A stretch of DNA of 64,000 nucleotides, from the NCBI RefSeq assembly GCF_003205195.1, contig NZ_QJRY01000001.1, positions 248,001 through 312,000 on the forward strand, written 5' to 3'. This document shows, one piece after another, positions 52,508-60,616 of this stretch (position 1 is its first letter; each line of letters opens with the position of its first letter). Made by a program: the position numbers and the translations under genes. The notes under the pieces were generated by a model that was not told where the DNA came from, searched no databases, and saw only the letters and a list, made by a program, of their open reading frames with translations. Origin of the DNA: Peteryoungia wuzhouensis (GTDB lineage: Bacteria > Pseudomonadota > Alphaproteobacteria > Rhizobiales > Rhizobiaceae).

Positions 52508-55035
52508 CGGCACTCCAGTCTGGCCACAAAAGTTTCTTCCATCAGATGCCCACCGGGATATTTCTGCGCGAGCACGGATAACAGGTCATTCGACAGTGCT
52601 CTGTGAATCGGGAAATAACTCAACGTTCTGTGATTTGCCAGCCAGTAGACCGTCGACCCATTCACCAGGATTAGGAACTGTCGTTGAATCGAAGCCTCCG
52701 CCTCCTTGAGCTGTACTATCGAAGCCACCGCCTCCTTGCGCTGGACTGCTGCAATCACCGGGTCATAGGTTGGCACTAGCCGGTTGTTGTATCCGAGCGT
52801 CGTTAGGATGCCGACACCGTCAGCCGCTGGCGACAACCGCCGAATACTGCCGTAATTGTAGAGGCCCGAGGCATTGCTGCTGGCGACCTGCATTAGTCGA
52901 TGGCATGTCTCGGCGAGCGGCGACGGGGAAAGTACCGTGGTTAGTACCGCCATTAGTTGACTGCTCGCTTCGCTTGACAGCGTGTCGAGATTGGAACTCG
53001 CCACTAGCGGATAAAGCCCAGTGCGCGAGCGCATGATCGTCATTGTCTTAGGATCGGAGACGAGGACCTCCCCGCCTCCGGACAGCGTAAGCACCCGGCG
53101 CGCCGTTTCGAGATCAGTCCGGTCATAGGCCGCAAGCGACGCGTTTGCCGGCGGCGGCTGGTTCTGGAAGGCATAAGACTTGAAATAGCTACGAGATACA
53201 GCAAACTCCATTGCCACAGCCACGACTACGGCGAGAACCAGGGGTAGGTTTCGCCGGCGGCCCCAGGAAAGCGCCAGCAACACCGCAAAAAGCCCAACAC
53301 ATAACGTGACGAGTAGCAGCGGCAGCGCTCGCATCAAGTAGGGCTCCGCGCGTTCGCTAGAAACGAGGAAGGGTATCGCGATCAATAGCAGCAAATAGGA
53401 AAGTACTAGGCTCAATAGGCTGCGATAGCTTTTTAGCGCCATCGAGTCGTTAGAAACTATGATGGCAAGTGCGACGGACGCGAGCAGCGTGACGAGGAAA
53501 GCCGCCCTATGGACAAAAGGAAAACCGGTGAGGATCAGTACAATGAAGCCGAAAAACAGAAGGGTGATATCTGCCAGAAGATGAATCTCGCGCACATCTT
53601 CCGAAGGACTCGGCCCGGGCACCCGCCGCCAAACGAATAGCCGCAGCATGACAAACACGCCGATTACCATCAGTAACACCGCGAGCGGCGAGATTGTGCG
53701 CGCCACCTCAAACAGGGCAACGCGCGCGCCGACGCCCGGGGCAAGATCACCATCTATGGCGACATTAGCAAGGCTTTTACCCGTGATCGGCGTTAGCACC
53801 AGATCGAAAAGACGGAATAGGCCAAAAATATCGCTTTCTCTGCGGCTAAATACGAGAATCTTTAGACACATCGCCGCCAACAGACTGAGCACCCCGACCG
53901 TTGCAAGCACCACGCCCCGGCTTACCGCGATGAAGCGTAGGCGGAGGCTGGATAGCAGTGACAGGCCGCAGACAAGTATCAGCACAAACGCGATAAAGAG
54001 TAGTGCACCTCGGTGGAAGGGCAAGGCAATAACGGTTAGCACTACAACCGGCCAAATCTGAACCAAAAGTGATGGCCGCGTCAGATTGCCCGCCAGCACA
54101 AGGACGACTGTGAGAGAAATCGCCATCTCGACCGGCACCTTCGTCACGGCAAAGCCGATCAGCAGTGCGGGTACCACGGCCAGAAGCTTCACGCTGGTGA
54201 CCGCGCTTGACATCGTGCGGTCACGCTGCGGCAGCAGCACCGAGAGCAGCACGATCACCACCATCTCGGCCATTGAACTATTGGTAGGATTAGATAGGGG
54301 GAACTGCGCCAGTGCGATCGCCAGCGCACTGAAGGCCATGCGGCGATTCGGCAGTAGGCGTTCGATACAGCAGAGCAACGTTGCGATCTGAAGCGGAGCC
54401 ATAGCTAGTGGCCAAACCCACTCCGCGTCCAGCGGATCGGCGCCCGTTAGCCGCATCAGCATACCTAGAAACAACTGCTGGAACGGAATGTAGGAATTTG
54501 CAGCAAAGGGGTTAAGAATCTGGGAACGCGCAAATTCGAAGGCGGCGCCATGGAAATGGCTGCGTTGGAACAGGTCAGTTATCGGATAGTCGGAATAAAT
54601 CCAAATACCATAAGCATAGCGCAAGACGACGAGCGGCAGCGCAATTGCACAGACAAGCAACAGCGGCGAAACCGCCTCGCGCGGGATGGCGAGCAGCGGG
54701 CGCATGCGCAGCCAGCCGGCAAGGGCGGAAAGCCACAGCCCCGCCATCAGCAGGCCCGGCCTCGGCGGATCGGCCAGGAGGCGCTCGGAGGCGACGAAGA
54801 GGAGGATGAACAGAAAGAGGCCGACGAAATAGGCAAGAAGAAGAGCCTGGAGCGCGGTCAGGCCTGCCGGCCGGCGGCCGGTCACGCCATAGGCCGCGCA
54901 AAGACCGAGCCCGGTCGGCAGCAACAGGAGGCTGGGCGCCGTCAGGAGGACGGCCGCCAGCGACGGCATCGGCCGGACCACTGGCAGGACGCCGGCCAAG
55001 AGCAGAAGCACGATGATGGCGAGTGGGCGGTTCAC
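52504..55035 (-). CDS. Large polytopic membrane protein, possible GT-C or polymerase-like
   Basis: An 843-residue protein with many hydrophobic segments in the first 640 residues and a long periplasm-sized C-terminal domain (about 650-843) that ends in a hydrophilic part. The loop YSDYPITDLFQRSHFHGAAFEFAR after the fifth segment has the acidic S-D-Y patch typical of lipid-sugar GT-C enzymes, but no family is certain. It could be a glycosyltransferase or the repeat-unit polymerase that the locus otherwise lacks. A GTG start with AAGGAG upstream is used. GC is high in the first 130 codons and drops sharply near 54640. Confidence 0.6.
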   Translation of the reverse strand: MNRPLAIIVLLLLAGVLPVVRPMPSLAAVLLTAPSLLLLPTGLGLCAAYGVTGRRPAGLTALQALLLAYFVGLFLFILLFVASERLLADPPRPGLLMAGLWLSALAGWLRMRPLLAIPREAVSPLLLVCAIALPLVVLRYAYGIWIYSDYPITDLFQRSHFHGAAFEFARSQILNPFAANSYIPFQQLFLGMLMRLTGADPLDAEWVWPLAMAPLQIATLLCCIERLLPNRRMAFSALAIALAQFPLSNPTNSSMAEMVVIVLLSVLLPQRDRTMSSAVTSVKLLAVVPALLIGFAVTKVPVEMAISLTVVLVLAGNLTRPSLLVQIWPVVVLTVIALPFHRGALLFIAFVLILVCGLSLLSSLRLRFIAVSRGVVLATVGVLSLLAAMCLKILVFSRRESDIFGLFRLFDLVLTPITGKSLANVAIDGDLAPGVGARVALFEVARTISPLAVLLMVIGVFVMLRLFVWRRVPGPSPSEDVREIHLLADITLLFFGFIVLILTGFPFVHRAAFLVTLLASVALAIIVSNDSMALKSYRSLLSLVLSYLLLLIAIPFLVSSERAEPYLMRALPLLLVTLCVGLFAVLLALSWGRRRNLPLVLAVVVAVAMEFAVSRSYFKSYAFQNQPPPANASLAAYDRTDLETARRVLTLSGGGEVLVSDPKTMTIMRSRTGLYPLVASSNLDTLSSEASSQLMAVLTTVLSPSPLAETCHRLMQVASSNASGLYNYGSIRRLSPAADGVGILTTLGYNNRLVPTYDPVIAAVQRKEAVASIVQLKEAEASIQRQFLILVNGSTVYWLANHRTLSYFPIHRALSNDLLSVLAQKYPGGHLMEETFVARLECR

Positions 55036-55048
55036 CCTGTTGCGCTCC

Positions 55049-56401
55049 TTACCTTTTTTCGGCGTCGAGCACGCCGAGCAGCGAAGCGGCGAATTCGGCG
55101 ACGTTTTCTTCCCGCACGTCGTAGAGCTCGCCGGGCACGCTCGCCGACCAGACATCCTGAAGGAAGCGGTTTACGTCCTCTTCGTCGGGCAATGCGGCGC
55201 CGGCAAGGCGGTCGGGAAGATCCCGCAACGCATCCACCACCGTCACGAGCCCGCTGTCGCGATAGAAAGAATCGCCGAGCGCAAGCACCGGCCGGCAATA
55301 GAGCAGCGCCTCCGCGCCCGCCTTGGAATTGACCGTGACGACGGTCTCCGCCCGGCGCAGTACCTCATGGTTGTTGATGCCCGGTGAGAGCAGGACGAGA
55401 TTGTCGTGGCGGCGCATCAGCTCGACCACGCGGGCGGCCGGCAGCGCGCCAATCAGCGCGGGGTGCTCTTTGATGACGACCTTGCGGCCACCCGGCGCCA
55501 CCCGGCAGAGGAAATCGATGAGCGAGAGCTGATCGAGATATTCCGGCGAGCGGATCGTCAGGGCGAAATCGGCGGGAACATGCAGCGGATAGTAGAGGAA
55601 CGGGCTTTCGTCCGGGATCTGCGCATAGAATTTACGCAGCTTCGCGGCGTTCATCGTCATGCGCACATGCCGGCGGACATGGCCGCCGATATGCTGGAAT
55701 TCCTCCTGCTGCTTCAGCACATGCTTCTGGACCAGTTTTTCCACCAGCCGCCGCCAGTTCTTGGGATCGGTGAGCTTGCGCATGGCGCCGCGGTAATGCA
55801 GCGCATCCTTCACCGGGATGACGACCGTCTGGCTGTCGCGGATACGGCCGAGCACGGCCAGAACCTCGGCGCCCGCGCTACCGGCGCTGCGCCCGATGCG
55901 CGGAGCGGAGAAGCTGTCGCGCGTCAGGAAGAAGCGTCCCTTGAAGAAGGACGGCTCGATGAAGTAGTTCGAGACGCCGTGGCGTTGCGCGACGAAGTAG
56001 GCGGCAAGAACCGAGGTGAAGCCGCCGAGTTCCTGCACCACGACGATTCTGCGTCCCTCGCCGGCGAGCGTCGCGAACACCGCCTCCATCGCGGCAAGAT
56101 GCCGGCGGAACTTCAAGAGCAGCGCCTGCGTGTCGCGGATCTCGTAGGCGGCCTTCTCGTGGGCGATCAGCAGCGCCGGGTTCTCGATGCCATAGGCTTC
56201 GAAAGACGGTAGATCGCCGCTGCGGGAAAGCTCGAACGGATTGAACACCCGGTGTGCGGCCTTCCTGAGTTCGCTTACCGAGCCCTCGTGGAAGCAGACA
56301 TGCACAACGTCCCTGCCGGCCGCGCGCACAGAGGGTTCGAGCGCGGCGAAGAACGCAGACTGGTTGCCAGCAAGGCTGACGAAGACGACGGTGTCGCTCA
56401 T
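55049..56401 (-). CDS. Capsule polysaccharide biosynthesis protein (KpsS/GT-B-like)
   Basis: A 450-residue protein. VVFVSLAGNQSAFFAAL at the start, YPLHVPADFALTIRSPEYLDQLSLIDFL and VVIKEHPALIGAL in the middle, and NNHEVLRRAETVVTVNSKAGAEALLYCRPVLALGDSFY near the end are typical of the capsule biosynthesis family that includes KpsS and related GT-B Kdo/sugar transferases. The E-H-P motif and the N-S-K-A-G-x-E-A segment bind the nucleotide sugar. It overlaps the next upstream gene by four bases. GC-rich. Confidence 0.8.
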   Translation of the reverse strand: MSDTVVFVSLAGNQSAFFAALEPSVRAAGRDVVHVCFHEGSVSELRKAAHRVFNPFELSRSGDLPSFEAYGIENPALLIAHEKAAYEIRDTQALLLKFRRHLAAMEAVFATLAGEGRRIVVVQELGGFTSVLAAYFVAQRHGVSNYFIEPSFFKGRFFLTRDSFSAPRIGRSAGSAGAEVLAVLGRIRDSQTVVIPVKDALHYRGAMRKLTDPKNWRRLVEKLVQKHVLKQQEEFQHIGGHVRRHVRMTMNAAKLRKFYAQIPDESPFLYYPLHVPADFALTIRSPEYLDQLSLIDFLCRVAPGGRKVVIKEHPALIGALPAARVVELMRRHDNLVLLSPGINNHEVLRRAETVVTVNSKAGAEALLYCRPVLALGDSFYRDSGLVTVVDALRDLPDRLAGAALPDEEDVNRFLQDVWSASVPGELYDVREENVAEFAASLLGVLDAEKR

Positions 56402-57783
56402 GCGGGAAGTATCTCGATTGTGCTGAGCGCCATGCCGGTCAGCCTGTTGCGCGCCGGCCGGGCGCGATAGCGGGGGCCGCCGGAGACCCGTGCGTAAAGG
56501 TCGAGCAGGGATTGCACATCCTCCGACTGGATGTCCTTTCCCTTGCGCGAGGCCGCGAACCGGCCGCGCAACGTGCCGACGAGACGGCTGCCGAACGCGG
56601 CGGACGCCATTCCCTGCAGGGCTTGGCCGGCGGAGGGAGCCGCTCGCCCTCCGCGTATCGCATGGGAAAAGCTGGCGCGCGGCGTGCCGGCGGGAAGCCC
56701 CGCCAGCGTGGACGCGACACATTCGGCCGCCGCTCCGTCCGCGCGGTGGAACCACGGCTCGATCTCGGCGAAGGCCTCATCGTGGTCGAACGCCGTCCTG
56801 CTTTCGACGAGGCCTTGCACCGTCTCGACCAGCTCCTGGCGCGAGCGGGGCCTGAGGCTGAGGCGCGAGGGCAGCGGCGTATGGTCGAGAAGCAGATCGG
56901 TGTTGAGATATTCAAGCGAGACCGGCACCTTCCTCTGCAGAAGCGCATCGACGGACGTTCCGCAATTGAGATGCACGACGCACTTGGCCTCGTGGATCAT
57001 GTTGAGCACGTCGCCGCTTCCATCCACCTCGATATTGGCGATGCCGGCGAAGCGGCGCTGGTAGCGCTCCAAGTTCTCGAAGGGGTGGGGGCGCACGATA
57101 ACGGGCTGCTGCGGCATGGCCCCCGCCATGGCCTCGATCTCGTCCAGGTAGCGCGGGAAGACGTCTTCCAGTTCGCGGAACCATTGCGTGATGTAGGCGT
57201 CGGACCAGCCGAGCGACCGGAAGATCTGCTTTTCGGCTTCGCTGGACCGCGTGAAGGCGGGATTGATGGCGGAGAAGTTCGTGTTCACCAGCACGAAGCC
57301 CGAGCGCTGGTAGGCAAGGGCGACATTCCACGGCGGCGCGCAGAGGTCGTAGCGCGGACATCCCGTGAGATGGAGCTGTTCGGGCCGAAATCCGCCGTTT
57401 TGCAGAAAGGCCTTCCGGACGGCGTCGCCCCAGAAGAAGTAATGGTCAACCAGAGCGGAAAGGCCCGAGTCCCGCAGCGAGGCTGCCCAGGTGTTCGGCT
57501 CGCGCAGGCCCTTGCGCGACAGGATGCCGCCTTCCGTATCCATCACGGCGACGCGGATGCCGAGTTCCCGATAGGAGCGGGCAAGTTCCTCGTTGCTCTG
57601 GCGAATATAATTCAGCAGCACGAAATCCGGCGCCAGCAGCGGAATGTCGTATCCCTGCGCATACATCGGCACGACATGCGCGCGGCAGCCCTTGCGGGCA
57701 AGCTGGTAGGCCGTCAGGACGACGCCGCGCAGGTCCCGCTTCGGATTGTCGACGACCAGGGCGACGCTATTGGGCTGCGGCAT
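56398..57783 (-). CDS. GT-B-like surface carbohydrate biosynthesis protein
   Basis: A 461-residue protein. VALVVDNPKRDLRGVVLTAYQL and YAQGYDIPLLAPDFVLLNYIR begin an N-terminal Rossmann-like domain. The C-terminal half has IVRPHPFENLERYQRRF and VVHLNCGTSVDALLQRKVPVSLEY, the R-P-H-P and C-G-T-S motifs of GT-B enzymes in surface carbohydrate loci. The donor sugar cannot be assigned. The ATG at 57783 is used, with GGAAAG before it; it overlaps the upstream gene by 17 bases. Confidence 0.72.
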   Translation of the reverse strand: MPQPNSVALVVDNPKRDLRGVVLTAYQLARKGCRAHVVPMYAQGYDIPLLAPDFVLLNYIRQSNEELARSYRELGIRVAVMDTEGGILSRKGLREPNTWAASLRDSGLSALVDHYFFWGDAVRKAFLQNGGFRPEQLHLTGCPRYDLCAPPWNVALAYQRSGFVLVNTNFSAINPAFTRSSEAEKQIFRSLGWSDAYITQWFRELEDVFPRYLDEIEAMAGAMPQQPVIVRPHPFENLERYQRRFAGIANIEVDGSGDVLNMIHEAKCVVHLNCGTSVDALLQRKVPVSLEYLNTDLLLDHTPLPSRLSLRPRSRQELVETVQGLVESRTAFDHDEAFAEIEPWFHRADGAAAECVASTLAGLPAGTPRASFSHAIRGGRAAPSAGQALQGMASAAFGSRLVGTLRGRFAASRKGKDIQSEDVQSLLDLYARVSGGPRYRARPARNRLTGMALSTIEILPA

Positions 57784-59059
57784 CGTTCTTTCCAATCGCG
57801 TTCAGAACATAGCGCTCGACTTCCTTCGAGCAGGAGCGATCGGCCGGTATGTGGAAGATGCCGCGGATGACGGCATATCGCTCTTCCGCGGACGCGGTCG
57901 TCTGCAAATCGCCCCGCGCCGCCTCGTCGATGAGCGCGTCGAACGCCTCCGGCCCGCGCGGGAAGTCGATGACTTTCGCCGCGACCGGATCGGCCGGATC
58001 GAACATGAGCTCTTCGGAAGGCCGCATGGCATCGCCCCAATAGGGTACCGCAGTCCGGCCCTTGCAGAACTGTGCTTCCAGCACGGAGAGGGAATTGAAC
58101 CCGACAACGAGGCGCGCGCGCGGCAGGAGGGACGTCAGCGGGACCTGATGGTCGATCTCCACGAAATGCTCCAGCGGCTCCCCAGCGCTGCGGATCTCGT
58201 CGCTGTCGCCGATATTCTTGGCCTTGACGACGAACCGCACGCCCGAGCCGGCATGGCGCTGCGCCGCCGCGAGGAACAGGCGCAGGACCTCCTTGAAGGA
58301 GTTCGGCGCGCGATAATCGGGGTCGCGGTAGCTGAGCAGGACGATCGTGTCGCGCTTGACCCTCTCGACGTCGATGTCGCGCCAGATATCAAGCCTGGGC
58401 GGTCCCGTGACGACGATCTGGTCCGGTGTACAGGCGCCGCTCTCAATGAAAATCCGGCGCGTCGAATCGCCAAAGAGCGCGATGGAGTTCCCCTCGTAGC
58501 GAAAGCCCGTATAGTATGCGCGCACCGTGCGCTGCTCGATGGGAAGGCACATGTGCTCGCGGCAGAGGCCGAGGAAGGGGACGCCGTGGCGCTTCGCCCC
58601 CAGTCTTGCGCTTTCCGCCTGCCAGTAGTCGATATGGGATGTCATGAACGCATCGACCGGCGTGCGGGCGCGAAGCGCACGGACGAGCTCATCGCCGAAA
58701 GCATCGAGCCGGCTCCAGGCGCGCGCATAGCGGTCTCCGCGGAACGCCTGGTACTTGGTCTGGAAGCGCATCTCGGGCGGGCACCAGGCGCTCTGGGCAT
58801 GACCGAGAAACTCGTTGTTGACGTAGACCCAGTTCAGGTCCGTCCTCTTCCTGAGTTCGATGAGGTCCTTGCTGAAGAGCGGCCGCGTCAGCGCAACGAC
58901 CGTCGGCCGGCCGGGCACGTACCCGCCGAAATCCGCCCGCCCGACGATGAACTGCGCAGCAAAGCGGGGTCCCGCCAGGCGGCAGGCGGTGGAAAGGGCG
59001 GTGATCTTCAGCTTCTCGACCAACCGACGCACGCGGGCGTCCCAAGGCAGTTCCTGCAT
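57767..59059 (-). CDS. GT-B-like surface polysaccharide protein, unknown donor
   Basis: A 430-residue protein. RPTVVALTRPLFSKDLIELRK, a central HIDYWQAESARLGAKRHGVPFLGLCREHMCLP and VTGPPRLDIWRD, and later RFVVKAKNIGD and ARLVVGFNSLSVLEAQFCKGRTAVPYWGD suggest the GT-B fold with an N-S-x-x-x-x-E acceptor/nucleotide segment like that of the two preceding neighbours. Sequence is otherwise unfamiliar. Its place between flippase and glycosyltransferase genes supports a role in making the repeat unit. Confidence 0.6.
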   Translation of the reverse strand: MQELPWDARVRRLVEKLKITALSTACRLAGPRFAAQFIVGRADFGGYVPGRPTVVALTRPLFSKDLIELRKRTDLNWVYVNNEFLGHAQSAWCPPEMRFQTKYQAFRGDRYARAWSRLDAFGDELVRALRARTPVDAFMTSHIDYWQAESARLGAKRHGVPFLGLCREHMCLPIEQRTVRAYYTGFRYEGNSIALFGDSTRRIFIESGACTPDQIVVTGPPRLDIWRDIDVERVKRDTIVLLSYRDPDYRAPNSFKEVLRLFLAAAQRHAGSGVRFVVKAKNIGDSDEIRSAGEPLEHFVEIDHQVPLTSLLPRARLVVGFNSLSVLEAQFCKGRTAVPYWGDAMRPSEELMFDPADPVAAKVIDFPRGPEAFDALIDEAARGDLQTTASAEERYAVIRGIFHIPADRSCSKEVERYVLNAIGKNDAAAQ

Positions 59060-59092
59060 GCGTCTTTCCCGGCTCAGGGGCCCCTCAGCGGT

Positions 59093-60616
59093 TCACGACC
59101 GCAGCCGGCCCAGGCTTCGTTTCAAAAACTCTTCGTTCGCCCGGCGCAAATCCGGGGGGACCGCGAGATAATAGATGCCGGCTCCGATGAGAAGCGCGAC
59201 GAACGCAGCCTGTGCGACGAGCACAAGCACCCCATCTACCGGAGCGATAGACCGAATTCCCAGGCTCAGCAAGAACGCAAACACCGCGACGAGGAGGAAT
59301 CTGGCCGCAAAAGCGCTCCACATGGCAAGGTTCACCTCATACTCCCGCACCTGCAGCCGCCAGTAGGCGGGTATGGTGAGCGCCTGCGAGACGACGAGCG
59401 CGACGACGAAGGCCCGCCAGGTCAACCAGGGATAGAGGCCGATCGCAAGCATGAAGTAGCCCACGGTCGTCAGCATGGACAGCCGGTTTATCGCACCGGC
59501 TGCCGAGCGGCGCGACATGAGCATGGTCGATCCAATCCCGATCGTGGCGACAAGGATCGGCCAGACGAGCGCAACTCGAAGGTAGAGGGACAGCTCCGCA
59601 TCGGTGATGCCGATCCAGTAGCGCAGCACGTCAGCGCTGAAGATCATGATGGTCACGGACAGCATCGCTACGAGACCCACGACCAGCGTTGTCCCCTCTT
59701 CGACGACGCGCCGCGCCGATGCCCGGTCGCCAAGCGCATCGGCGCGCGCCGCAAACGGCAGCAGCGCGCCGTTGAACATGCCGCTCACCGTCTTCAGCAC
59801 CTTCGGAATGCGCATGACGATCTCGTAGCTGCCGACGGTCGCCACGGTGGAGAAAATGCCGAGCACAATGGACGGCCCGAAATTGAGCAGCATGGAGAAG
59901 AACTTGCCGGAGAAGAGCTGGAAAGCGTGCGCAAGGAAGGCCGCATTGCCGGACCAGATGTCCCGTGCCCCGAAGGACACGCCACTGCCGCCGCCGAAAA
60001 GCACGAGCCCGACGTAAAGCGCGCTCCTGACATTCCAGATCCAGACATAGGCGAGCGCGGCATCGACGCTCGTCGTATCGTAGGCGACGAGCATGACGGC
60101 AACGACGGCGAGATAGCTGAGATTGCCCAGCACCTCGACGGAGCGCACCAGGGCGAACCGCTCGCTGCCCTCGAAGGCGCCTCGGAGGACGCTGCCCGTA
60201 AGCTGCAGCGGCAGCGACAGCGCACTGACGAGTACGAGCTGTTCGAGAGCCGGTCGGCCCGCATTTGCCGAATGGAAGATGAGATCGACGATGCCGCCGG
60301 CGAAAAGCCACAGCACGGCGGCGGCAACCGCACCGATGGCGGCGGCCATCAGGCTGGCGGCCAAGACCCGGCGGGCGATCTGCGTCAGGTCCCCGGTCGC
60401 GCGCGCTGCGGCGACTGCCCGCGTCGTCACCTCCGGTAAGCCCGCCTCCAATAGGCCGAGAACGCCGCTCGGCAGCAGCAGCCTTGCCAAGATGATGAGG
60501 CCGTAGCCGTCGAGGCCGTAGCCCCGCACGAGCACCGTGACGGCGACGAGCGACAGGATCGTGTTTAGGCCGAAAGCCGAAATGTTGTAATAGGTATTTC
60601 GCGCGAGCGAACCCAT
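59093..60616 (-). CDS. Wzx-like polysaccharide flippase
   Basis: A 507-residue protein with about 12-14 hydrophobic helices, starting NTYYNISAFGLNTILSLVAVTVLVRGYGLDGYGL, the typical first helix and loop of the polysaccharide transporter (RfbX/MATE-like) family. It moves the lipid-linked repeat unit across the inner membrane. The ATG overlaps the stop of the NeuB fusion gene by one base (TGATG). A Wzx-type flippase implies Wzy-dependent assembly, and the polymerase is not clearly identified in view. Confidence 0.88.
   Translation of the reverse strand: MGSLARNTYYNISAFGLNTILSLVAVTVLVRGYGLDGYGLIILARLLLPSGVLGLLEAGLPEVTTRAVAAARATGDLTQIARRVLAASLMAAAIGAVAAAVLWLFAGGIVDLIFHSANAGRPALEQLVLVSALSLPLQLTGSVLRGAFEGSERFALVRSVEVLGNLSYLAVVAVMLVAYDTTSVDAALAYVWIWNVRSALYVGLVLFGGGSGVSFGARDIWSGNAAFLAHAFQLFSGKFFSMLLNFGPSIVLGIFSTVATVGSYEIVMRIPKVLKTVSGMFNGALLPFAARADALGDRASARRVVEEGTTLVVGLVAMLSVTIMIFSADVLRYWIGITDAELSLYLRVALVWPILVATIGIGSTMLMSRRSAAGAINRLSMLTTVGYFMLAIGLYPWLTWRAFVVALVVSQALTIPAYWRLQVREYEVNLAMWSAFAARFLLVAVFAFLLSLGIRSIAPVDGVLVLVAQAAFVALLIGAGIYYLAVPPDLRRANEEFLKRSLGRLRS

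Noticed and set aside
57746..60439. Very long plus-strand ORF (897 codons)
   Set aside because: It is a shadow of three minus-strand genes (GT-B-like, flippase and neighbours). Its translation is rich in Arg/Glu/His/Gln without any domain, and the minus-strand proteins have clear motifs and overlaps.
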